NCBI GenBank assembly: GCA_964564015.1 | Contig: CAZLZR010000020.1 | Location: 8,204 to 72,203 of the forward strand | Direction of reading: 5' to 3' | DNA length: 64,000 nucleotides | Origin: Acetivibrio sp964564015 | GTDB lineage: Bacteria; Bacillota; Clostridia; Acetivibrionales; Acetivibrionaceae | Part shown: in pieces, positions 35,012-43,314 of the stretch | Numbering within the stretch: the stretch's first letter is position 1 | Layout: every line of letters starts with the position of its first letter | Translations under genes and position numbers: made by a program | Notes under the pieces: generated by a model | The model's database searches: none | What the model was told of the DNA's origin: nothing | What the model saw: the letters and a program-made list of their open reading frames with translations, nothing else

Positions 35012-35807
35012 ATACACCCTCCAATTCTTCAAGCATACTTAAGCACTGACCAAGCTTCAGCTTCCCATGGACCAGCTTGCTAATAAGACCTGTAATCAAT
35101 CCGGGATTCTTGTACTGGAAAATGTTCCGTCCTATCGCAACGCCCGAAGCGCCTGCATTCAAAGCATCATCAATGGTATGCATCAATTTTTCAACGCTTT
35201 CCATCCGTGCTCCGCCTGCAATAACTATCGGTATTCCCACACCTCTTATCAGCTTTTCGGTATTTTCAATGGAACCCGGGTATCCGACCTTTACAATATC
35301 TGCACCAAGTTCCTCAGCTACGCGCGCAGAGTGCATAACGGCATTAATATCCTCAGGGTTTTTATGTGTATAAATCATTGCTAAAAGAGGCATTCCCCAT
35401 TCCATACAATCTCTGGCGACCATCCCGAAGTCTTTGATCATTTCACCCTCTGACCAAACTCCAAGATTTATATGTACGGAAACTCCATCTGCTCCAAGTT
35501 TCACAGCCTCTTCCACCGAACCCGTCAATACCTTGTGATTGGAATCATTACTCAATGAAGTTGAAGCCGATAAATGCATAATATATCGGCCTTTTGAAAG
35601 TTGAGAGTGACTTGTAACTGATTTTAAAAGTCCCTTATGTAAAACGAGTGCATCTGCACCACCACTCACTACCTGTGTAATTGTGCCGGCGTAATCCCGG
35701 ATTCCATCAATGGGTCCGAGTGTTACACCGTGATCCATAGGAACTATACAGGTTCTCCCAGTATCGACATTCATGATTCTTGATAATCTTAAGCTTTTAC
35801 CATACAC
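34989..35807 (-). CDS. ADH-synthase / GriI-type DhnA aldolase
   Basis: 272-residue class I aldolase of the FBA-IA (DhnA) family that includes archaeal 2-amino-3,7-dideoxy-hept-6-ulosonate synthase and GriI. Family blocks: TCIVPMDHGVTLGPIDGI (Asp), MIYTHKNPED (Tyr), ADIVKVGYPGS (Schiff-base Lys) and IVIAGGARMES. GriI condenses aspartate semialdehyde with dihydroxyacetone phosphate; GriH then forms 3-amino-4-hydroxybenzoate. The GriH-like partner is at 22249-23346. The start is the GTG at 35807, 8 nt after GGAG; the frame extends to an ATG at 35879, but that would overlap the preceding gene by 59 bp and add 24 residues absent from the family. Confidence 0.87.
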   Translation of the reverse strand: MYGKSLRLSRIMNVDTGRTCIVPMDHGVTLGPIDGIRDYAGTITQVVSGGADALVLHKGLLKSVTSHSQLSKGRYIMHLSASTSLSNDSNHKVLTGSVEEAVKLGADGVSVHINLGVWSEGEMIKDFGMVARDCMEWGMPLLAMIYTHKNPEDINAVMHSARVAEELGADIVKVGYPGSIENTEKLIRGVGIPIVIAGGARMESVEKLMHTIDDALNAGASGVAIGRNIFQYKNPGLITGLISKLVHGKLKLGQCLSMLEELEGVYAEGCRL

Positions 35808-35820
35808 AAACTTCACTCCT

Positions 35821-37077
35821 TTACATTTCAAACAGGGTTTGAAAACCTGTTTCCTTAGATATCGTGGTAAATCTTTCATGTTGTTCTTCCATATCGGTAC
35901 CTTTTGTTTTAAACACCGACTTGAGCATTTCTACTGCATCTTTGAGTTGCTCAGCTGAAGGCTCACAACCATCAGCTTCCAACTCCTCCTTCATTTTCTG
36001 AATCTTGCGGTACGGCTCAACCACACCCTTTGCATATTCCTTATCATCTGAGTTTGTGTTTTTAGTGCATACTGCAGTTGCAAGACACATCTTCACAAGC
36101 TTTAGTCCTTTTCCTGTGCTTTCCCCTTGCATCCTTTCCTTTTTTGAAAGTCTTCTCTCAAGCATGGGAATATCACCCTCGTCATCGAATGAAAATACCG
36201 GCATGTCCTTTACGTTCCTTTTCATGAGGTTTCTTAATACCGTCTGTGGTCCAAGCTCGATAGCCATATCAATACCTTTTAATTCAAGGTACTTCATAAT
36301 CTCATACCAGCGAACAGGACTTACAATCTGTAGTATAAGATTGTCAATAACAGCATCCTTACCTCTGTATGGCAATGCTGTAACATTCGATAAAACATCC
36401 AGCTTTAGTTCATTGTAAGAATATTGGCCGAGTTCTTCCTTCAGTCTATATGCAGCCGGCTGCATCAAAGGGCTGTGAAACGGTGCACTCACCTTTAAAG
36501 GCACTACTCTTGCTCCGCATTTCTTCAGTCTTTCGCTTACAGCGTTTACTGAAGAGGCATACCCCGATATAACTATCTGATCCAGAGAATTATAGTTTGA
36601 TACCACTACCGGTTGGTTTTCATTAGAAATCTTACTGCACTCTTCTTCTATAACTGATTTATCCAGGCCGCCTATTGCCGCCATAGATCCAATACCCTGT
36701 GGAACAGCCTCCTGCATAAATCTCCCGCGGCTCCTGACAATTCTTATTGCGTCCCTGAAGGCTATTGCCCCTGAGCAGGTCAATGCTGAAATTTCGCCCA
36801 AGCTGTGTCCCGCCAGAAACATCGGTTCAATTCCGTACTTCTCCATGCAGACCATGAATGCAGCCACACTGTGTGTCAATATTGCCGGCTGCGTGTTCTC
36901 CGTCTTTGTTAGTTCCTGCATATCACCATTAAAGCAAAGCTTCTTTAAATCAAATCCTAAAACATCATTAGCCTCATCAAAAACCTCCGCGGCCATCGTA
37001 TAATTTTCATAGAGTTTCTTTCCCATACCAACATATTGTGATCCCTGTCCGGGAAATAAGAATGCTATTTTTTTCAT
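35821..37077 (-). CDS. Trans-acting malonyl-CoA:ACP acyltransferase
   Basis: 418 residues. The FabD-type core (~1-290) opens AFLFPGQGSQYVGMGKKLY. The catalytic Ser is in AGHSLGEISAL, the Arg in VRSRGRFMQEAV, and the late His in APFHSPLMQPAA. A further ~120-residue C-terminal helical extension (KMCLATAVCTKNTNSDDKEY ...) exceeds FabD length and is seen in acyltransferases of trans-AT PKS systems. It would load malonyl onto the three PKS modules of this operon, none of which has a working AT. It starts 7 bp after the upstream NRPS/PKS gene ends. Confidence 0.93.
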   Translation of the reverse strand: MKKIAFLFPGQGSQYVGMGKKLYENYTMAAEVFDEANDVLGFDLKKLCFNGDMQELTKTENTQPAILTHSVAAFMVCMEKYGIEPMFLAGHSLGEISALTCSGAIAFRDAIRIVRSRGRFMQEAVPQGIGSMAAIGGLDKSVIEEECSKISNENQPVVVSNYNSLDQIVISGYASSVNAVSERLKKCGARVVPLKVSAPFHSPLMQPAAYRLKEELGQYSYNELKLDVLSNVTALPYRGKDAVIDNLILQIVSPVRWYEIMKYLELKGIDMAIELGPQTVLRNLMKRNVKDMPVFSFDDEGDIPMLERRLSKKERMQGESTGKGLKLVKMCLATAVCTKNTNSDDKEYAKGVVEPYRKIQKMKEELEADGCEPSAEQLKDAVEMLKSVFKTKGTDMEEQHERFTTISKETGFQTLFEM

Positions 37078-37083
37078 TTATGT

Positions 37084-40000
37084 TCATCTCCAATCAGTAA
37101 AATACATCTGGTACCCATATGAATCAGTCTCGCTATTGTCCATACCGTCTTCACAATCTCCATTGATTATGGCAGCAATCTCCGAAATGGTAGGGCACGT
37201 GATAATCTCCTCTACTTTTGTTCTGCCAGGATAAAGCTTTTCCAGTTCTGAATGCATATTCACAAATATCAGCGAATCCCCACCTAACTCGAAAAAATTA
37301 TCCTTTGTTCCTATAGGTTCAATTCCCAAAAGGTTTTGCCAGACTTCTGCAATGCGTTCCTCTGCCTCATTGCACGGTGCTTCGTATTCTGTAGACATAT
37401 CAGGCCTGGTGTAAGCATTTTCCTGATTGCAAATAAAGTTATCACTTCCGTTTTTAATGTACTCTCCCATATCAAACTGCTCAACCCAATACCTTCTGCG
37501 CTCAAATGGATAGGTTGGGAGAGGCACCCTATGCCTTTTCTCACTACTGTGAAACTCCTCCCACCTTATCTTTGTTCCTTCCTCCCACAGCTTTCCCAAT
37601 GTTTTAAGCACAGCTTCAAACTCCGTCCGGTGTTCTCCACCCTGAGAAAAGGACGAAAACACCTTCACGCCATCAATACCTGTCAAGGGGAAAGCTCTTC
37701 CCATTTGAAGGAATACCCCTGTGTTGTTCTTTACCAAAGTCTCTATAGCGCTACTGAACCTGTCCTGGTATGGTACTTTTGTCCAATATTCTCTGTCCCC
37801 AAGCTCGACATTGTCCGTCCAAGTTCCCGTTACAATTGAAACATAAGGTTTAATTGCAGGTTTAAACGTTACCCTGTTTAAATTATCGTTTAAGTTATTC
37901 TCATCTGAATAAGCCAGAAGTAATGCATCTTCCAGTGATAAAACACCACTCACCAAGGCCGCCGTATATTCTCCCACACCCTTCCCTATTGCTGTATAAG
38001 GCTTAATTCCCCATGACATCCATAGTTTTGCCATTGCATACTCTATAATCAGGTTTAGTGAACGTGATATTCTCACATCACCTAAATGCCTATCATATGA
38101 ATAGCCGGTCTGATCTTCAGGATATAAAATCCCAATAGGATTTTCTCCTGAATATGATTCAAGAATTTTCGCTCCTCTATCAAGCTCTTCTTTGAACACA
38201 TCGAAGTTGTTGTACAAATCAATGGCGATATTAGGTTCAAAGGATTCTCCTTCTGAAAAAACAAATGCAATTGATGGAGCAGTACCTGAATTCATATCAA
38301 AAATATAACTCTCTGTGTTTTTGTTAAGTAGGTCAGCAGCCTCTTTTGCATCTTTGCATACCAATGTTCTCCGGAATTCAAACTCCTTTCTGCCTACATG
38401 CAATGTATAAACAGCATCTGCAAAATTTAGTTCCGGTTTCTCCTTCAAAAATTCTCCCAGATTGTGTGCCATGCTGTCTAAAGCAGTCTTACTACGAGCA
38501 GATAATGTTATCAATTGAAAAGGTCTTGATACAGTTGAATTCTTAACCTCAGGAGCCTCTTCAAGAACGCTATGGACATTGGTACCACCGAATCCAAAAG
38601 AATTTACACCCGCAACCCTGGGTTTTCCATTGCTTACCCAGTCAGTCAGAGCAGTATTTATATAAAAAGCACTGTTATCAAAATCTATCTTTGGATTTGG
38701 TGACTTATAGTTAATAACAGGCGGTATCTGTTTGTTCTTTAAGGCAAGTGACGCTTTAATTATGGCAACCGCACCCGCGGCTGATGTTGTGTGTCCTATA
38801 TTTCCCTTTACCGAACCTAATGCGCAAAAGTTTTTACGCTGAGTTTTCTGTCCGAATACCTGATCAAGTGCCGATACCTCTATTGGATCTCCAATAGAAG
38901 TTGAGGTCCCTTGGGCTTCAATATACCCGATGTCATCCGGATTTACTCCTGCAAGATTCTGAGCTGCTGCTATAACTTCAGCCTGTCCTTCCCTGCTTGG
39001 TGCTGTGAATCCTACCTTTGTAGAACCGTCATTATTGACAGCTATCCCTCTGATAACAGAATAAATGTTATCCCCATCAGCAATGGCATCTTCAAGTCTC
39101 TTTAACACAACAACACCTACAGCACTGGTAAAAATAGTCCCTTGAGCATCGGCATCGAAAGGTCTCGCATGTCCGTCAGGAGAAGCTATCATCCCTGGTT
39201 GATATAAATAACCGATCTTTTGCGGAAGTTTTAAAGCCGCACCACCGGCTAACGCCATGTCACAGTTATAATTCAGCAATCCTTCGCATGCCATTGCTAT
39301 AGCAGTAACTGATGTTGAACAGGCTGTCTGGACATTAATACTTGGCCCCTTAAGGTTAAACTGGTAGGATACCCTTGTTGCAAGGTAATCCTTATCATTG
39401 CTTAAGAGCATACCAAAGTTGTCCTTAAGACCAACCTTTGCCATAAGATGGTATAAAAAATATGTACTCATATTGGATCCTGCGTATACACCTACCGGAT
39501 ATTCATACTCGTTTTTTGCGTAGCCTGCATTTTCCAAAGCTTCGAACGAGCATTCCAGGAACAGTCTATGCTGTGGGTCCATGTTTTCAGTTTCCCGGGG
39601 ATTAAACCCAAAGAAAGACGCATCAAAATACTCTATATCTTCTAAAATACCCCCGGCCAAAACATAATCCGGATTGTCTACGTCTTTTTCACTGGCTCCG
39701 GCTTTTATTGCTTCCTCTTTCGAAAATGAGGTAATTGAATCCACCCCATCTTTTAAGTTTTCCCAGAACTCATCGATATTTTTAGCACCCGGAAAACGCC
39801 CCGACATTCCAATAATAGCTATTCGTCCTGAATATTCATCTATTGATGTTCCGCAACTGCTAATGTCCTTGGATTTACTCTGTCGGGCTCTTTTTTGCCT
39901 TTTAAGTCTATCTTCATTCCTTAGAAATGATGGTTGTTCCTGCTCCCCCTTTATGAATCTTGCAAGCGATCTGATTGTGGAATAAGTAAACATATCCACC

Positions 40001-43000
40001 AGCGGAAACTCTTTACCAAACTGCTTTTTTATACGACTGTGCACCCTTGTTAAAAGCAGCGAATGTCCCCCGACTTCAAAGAAATTATCATTTACTCCAA
40101 CATTCTCCAATCCAAGTTCTTCTTTCCATATGTCAGCGAGTATTTCTTCAACTTCGCTTTGCGGAGCAATATACCCTGCGCTTTTGGAAAGCACTGGAGT
40201 CGGCAATGCTTTACGGTCTGCCTTTCCGTTTGATGACAGAGGAATTGTATCCAAAAATACAAATATCCTTGGAACCATGTATTCCGGCAGGCAGTTTCCC
40301 AAAAAGGCCTGAAGTTCGGCTGAATCTACCGGATTTTCCCTATCGCAAACTATATAACCTACAAGATGGACATTTCCAGGCTCCTTCTCCCATGCTGTCA
40401 CAATACATTCCTTTACAGCCGGATGTAATTGCAGCGCTCCCTCAATTTCACCCAGTTCTATCCTTAAGCCACGTAATTTTACTTGAAAGTCCATTCTTCC
40501 AATGTATTCTATGTTTCCATCAGGCATCCACCTTGCGAGATCACCGGTTCGATATATTCTTCTTCCGGCCACTATGGAGTTATCTACAAATTTTTCAGCT
40601 GTTAGTTCCGGTTTGTTCAAGTACCCTCTGGCCAATCCAACACCAGCAATGCATAATTCTCCAGGAACTCCTATCGGTTGGGGTTGCATATTTTTATCCA
40701 TGATGAGCAATTGCGTGTTGTCAATCGGTCTTCCTATTGGTATAATATCGGGAACTTCTTCCGTCGGACAATCGTAATATGACACGTCAATTGTTGCCTC
40801 AGTAGGACCGTATAGATTTGACAGTTTGGTACCGTTTTTGCCTAACAAACTATTAAAAAGCCTTACCTGCGCGGAAGTCAATGCTTCTCCACTGGAAAAA
40901 ACTTGTTTCAATCCTGCTGCCCTGAATCCCTCCCCGGTTTCCTTCAGATACTCCAAAAAGGAACTTAGCATGGAAGGCACGAAATGCATTACAGTGATTC
41001 TATTCTTCTCAATTGCTTCCAATATCTTTGCCGGGTCTTTTTCTCCACCAGGCTCAAGGAAACACACTTTTGCCCCTTGTGCAGACCACCAGAACATTTC
41101 CCATACCGAAACATCAAACGTAAAGGGAGTTTTTTGAAGTATTGTATCGTTCGGCCCTATAGGATACATTCTCTGCATCCAGTTTAGCCTGTTTACCAGC
41201 GAGTGATGCTCAATAAGGGTACCTTTGGGCTTACCGGTAGACCCTGATGTATAAATCACATATGCCAGATTGCTTGGAGACACCACGTCAACCGGATTTT
41301 CACCTTTACCATGGTACAAAGATTTGTCCTCAAGTAAAATTCTATGAATCTTCCCGCTGATATTCATGTCATGGAATTTGCTGCTTGTAAGCAGCAGCGA
41401 TACTCCACTGTCCTCCAGAATGTAATTTATTCTATCTTCCGGATAATTGGGCTCTATAGGCAGATAAGCTCCACCTGCCTTTTCAATTGCCATTATTCCT
41501 ATAATCATCTCCAAGGAACGTTCCAGCATAATACCAACTATACTATCCGGCTTTATGCCTTTATTTGCAAGTACATGCGCAAGCTGGTTCGATTTTTCAT
41601 TCAACTCTCTGTAGGTTAATTCTTTGCCCTCAAAAATCACCGCAGTACTTTCAGGGCTTTTTTCAACCTGCTCTTCAAATAGCTTGTGTATTACTTTATC
41701 CATAGGATAATGCATCCTGGTATTGTTAAATTCCAGTAATATTCTTTCCTCTTCGTCTTTTCGAATAAGCTTAAGTTCCGACACCTTTTTGTCAGGATTG
41801 GCACAAATTTCTTCAACTATGCTCTGTAAGTGCCCTGCTAAGCGTTTTATCGTATCGGCATCAAATAAAGCAGTACTGTAGTCAAATCCGCCTTTTATCA
41901 CTTCTTCACCTTCTGTAAGCTGAAGTCTCAAATCAAAGGGTGCCAGACCACTATCTACTTCGATTGGCTCCATCTTCACACCAGGCATTTCAAGCTCAAC
42001 CTTCCTGGTATTATGCAATATAAACATCACCTGAAATAACGGTGTTCTGCTAATATCACGCTCCAGCTTAAGCTCTTCAAGCATCTTGTCAAATGGCAGT
42101 TCCTGGTGAGTAAATGCATCAAGGCTCATTTCCTTAACCTTTTTAAGTACATCACGGAAACGAAGATCACCGGTAAAGTTAGTTCTGAGTACTAATGTGT
42201 TCATAAAAAATCCAACTACATTTTCAATTTCACTTCTATTGCGGTTTGCAACTACAGTACCCGTAAAAATGTCTTCCTGCCCTGAATACCTGTGTAGTAA
42301 AGTTTGAAAAGCAGCAAGAATAACCATAAAAAGAGTTGTGCCTTCACTGCTGCACAGACTCTTAAGATTTTGAACAAGCTCTTTGGAAAATACAACCGGC
42401 TCAAACCCGCCTTCATACGTCGGGTTCTTTGGTCTGACTCTGTCAGTGGGCAACTGAAGCGTAGTTGGTTTATCGAGTTGTTTCTTCCAATAGTCAAGAA
42501 CTTTATTCATATAGTCTTCCTGAAGCCTTTTATGCTCCCACTGGGAATAATCAGCAAACTGAAACATAAGCTCCGGAAGTTCCTCTTCTTTTCCTTGCAC
42601 AAACGACTCATAAAGTTTGAAAAATTCACCTACAAAAATAGCATTCGACCATGCATCCGATATAATGTGATGAATAACCATGGAAAGTGCATACTCGTTT
42701 TCCTTAAGTTGAATCAAACAAAATCTGAACAGAGGACCTTTCTCAAGATCAAATATATATCGTGCCTCTTCCTTTAACAGTCTTTTTAACTCGCTCTCAA
42801 TTACATCATCTGAAAGATGTCTCAAATCTGTTTCAAAAAGCAGAATTTCTTCTGCTTTTTGAATAACCTGAACGGGGGTTCCATTTCTGCTACTAAATGT
42901 TGTTCTCATTGCCTCATGTCGTTTAACAAGCTCACTAAGAGACCTTACAATGCCGCCCTTATCAATATTTCCTTTTATCCTTACAGCATTGCATATATTA

Positions 43001-43296
43001 AATACCGGATTCCCACCTGTAAGCTGGTGATAAAACCACATTGATTTCTGGGAATAAGTAAGCGGTATTTCATCACCATCATTACGTGACACATGTATAA
43101 TAGGATCTCTATTGGCACGAGCTTCAATATCAACTCTTTTGAGAAACTCTATTATTTCAGTTTTTCTTCTGGAAATCTCTTCTTTTAATTCCCATGACAC
43201 GGCCCCTTTTGGTGCCTGATACTTAAGCAGTTCCCCCTCAACCCTAAGTTTGACACCGCAATTACGAAGTTTTAGTAGAAACTCCACTATTGACAT
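37084..43296 (-). CDS. Hybrid NRPS-PKS: TubC dock, C, A (Ser-like code), PCP, KS, dead AT, ACP
   Basis: 2070 residues. Order (rough positions): TubC-type docking domain (1-55, SIVEFLLKLRNCGVKLRVEG); C (75-500, HHIISDA, with Ala for the usual final Gly); A (530-1030) with pocket read as DVWHFSLIDK, close to known serine codes; PCP (~1050-1120, EVGGHSLLLT); KS (~1150-1575); degenerate AT (~1650-1900); ACP (~1985-2050, ELGGDSLIFV). The KS keeps the Cys (VQTACSTSVTA) and the Lys-His block (GSVKGNIGH), but the HGTGT His is Gln (EAQGTSTSIGDP). The AT active-site elbow reads GKGVGEY in place of GHSxGE, so it cannot load malonate. The TubC domain should dock to an upstream synthase partner. Ribosome binding site GGGAGG, 5 nt before the ATG. 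Confidence 0.92.
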   Translation of the reverse strand: MSIVEFLLKLRNCGVKLRVEGELLKYQAPKGAVSWELKEEISRRKTEIIEFLKRVDIEARANRDPIIHVSRNDGDEIPLTYSQKSMWFYHQLTGGNPVFNICNAVRIKGNIDKGGIVRSLSELVKRHEAMRTTFSSRNGTPVQVIQKAEEILLFETDLRHLSDDVIESELKRLLKEEARYIFDLEKGPLFRFCLIQLKENEYALSMVIHHIISDAWSNAIFVGEFFKLYESFVQGKEEELPELMFQFADYSQWEHKRLQEDYMNKVLDYWKKQLDKPTTLQLPTDRVRPKNPTYEGGFEPVVFSKELVQNLKSLCSSEGTTLFMVILAAFQTLLHRYSGQEDIFTGTVVANRNRSEIENVVGFFMNTLVLRTNFTGDLRFRDVLKKVKEMSLDAFTHQELPFDKMLEELKLERDISRTPLFQVMFILHNTRKVELEMPGVKMEPIEVDSGLAPFDLRLQLTEGEEVIKGGFDYSTALFDADTIKRLAGHLQSIVEEICANPDKKVSELKLIRKDEEERILLEFNNTRMHYPMDKVIHKLFEEQVEKSPESTAVIFEGKELTYRELNEKSNQLAHVLANKGIKPDSIVGIMLERSLEMIIGIMAIEKAGGAYLPIEPNYPEDRINYILEDSGVSLLLTSSKFHDMNISGKIHRILLEDKSLYHGKGENPVDVVSPSNLAYVIYTSGSTGKPKGTLIEHHSLVNRLNWMQRMYPIGPNDTILQKTPFTFDVSVWEMFWWSAQGAKVCFLEPGGEKDPAKILEAIEKNRITVMHFVPSMLSSFLEYLKETGEGFRAAGLKQVFSSGEALTSAQVRLFNSLLGKNGTKLSNLYGPTEATIDVSYYDCPTEEVPDIIPIGRPIDNTQLLIMDKNMQPQPIGVPGELCIAGVGLARGYLNKPELTAEKFVDNSIVAGRRIYRTGDLARWMPDGNIEYIGRMDFQVKLRGLRIELGEIEGALQLHPAVKECIVTAWEKEPGNVHLVGYIVCDRENPVDSAELQAFLGNCLPEYMVPRIFVFLDTIPLSSNGKADRKALPTPVLSKSAGYIAPQSEVEEILADIWKEELGLENVGVNDNFFEVGGHSLLLTRVHSRIKKQFGKEFPLVDMFTYSTIRSLARFIKGEQEQPSFLRNEDRLKRQKRARQSKSKDISSCGTSIDEYSGRIAIIGMSGRFPGAKNIDEFWENLKDGVDSITSFSKEEAIKAGASEKDVDNPDYVLAGGILEDIEYFDASFFGFNPRETENMDPQHRLFLECSFEALENAGYAKNEYEYPVGVYAGSNMSTYFLYHLMAKVGLKDNFGMLLSNDKDYLATRVSYQFNLKGPSINVQTACSTSVTAIAMACEGLLNYNCDMALAGGAALKLPQKIGYLYQPGMIASPDGHARPFDADAQGTIFTSAVGVVVLKRLEDAIADGDNIYSVIRGIAVNNDGSTKVGFTAPSREGQAEVIAAAQNLAGVNPDDIGYIEAQGTSTSIGDPIEVSALDQVFGQKTQRKNFCALGSVKGNIGHTTSAAGAVAIIKASLALKNKQIPPVINYKSPNPKIDFDNSAFYINTALTDWVSNGKPRVAGVNSFGFGGTNVHSVLEEAPEVKNSTVSRPFQLITLSARSKTALDSMAHNLGEFLKEKPELNFADAVYTLHVGRKEFEFRRTLVCKDAKEAADLLNKNTESYIFDMNSGTAPSIAFVFSEGESFEPNIAIDLYNNFDVFKEELDRGAKILESYSGENPIGILYPEDQTGYSYDRHLGDVRISRSLNLIIEYAMAKLWMSWGIKPYTAIGKGVGEYTAALVSGVLSLEDALLLAYSDENNLNDNLNRVTFKPAIKPYVSIVTGTWTDNVELGDREYWTKVPYQDRFSSAIETLVKNNTGVFLQMGRAFPLTGIDGVKVFSSFSQGGEHRTEFEAVLKTLGKLWEEGTKIRWEEFHSSEKRHRVPLPTYPFERRRYWVEQFDMGEYIKNGSDNFICNQENAYTRPDMSTEYEAPCNEAEERIAEVWQNLLGIEPIGTKDNFFELGGDSLIFVNMHSELEKLYPGRTKVEEIITCPTISEIAAIINGDCEDGMDNSETDSYGYQMYFTDWR

Positions 43297-43314
43297 ATTT
43301 ACCTCCCGGATCTT

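Noticed and set aside
22249..35807. Archaeal-type shikimate entry (AroA'/AroB') as the role of the aldolase/DHQ-synthase-II pair
   Set aside because: Possible by homology, but the location inside an NRPS/PKS operon with a NAT homologue favours 3,4-AHBA. Kept only as an alternative.
37900..38000. Functional cis-AT domain in the 37084-43296 protein
   Set aside because: The overall AT outline is present, but the catalytic Ser elbow reads GKGVGEY, so it cannot be called active.
40047..40703. 218-residue frame antisense to the NRPS-PKS gene
   Set aside because: It lies wholly opposite a well-supported adenylation/PCP region, has no recognisable motifs and is a shadow of the real gene.
42304..42777. 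157-residue frame antisense to the condensation domain of the NRPS-PKS gene
   Set aside because: Fully overlaps the conserved HHxxxD region on the other strand and shows no family features.
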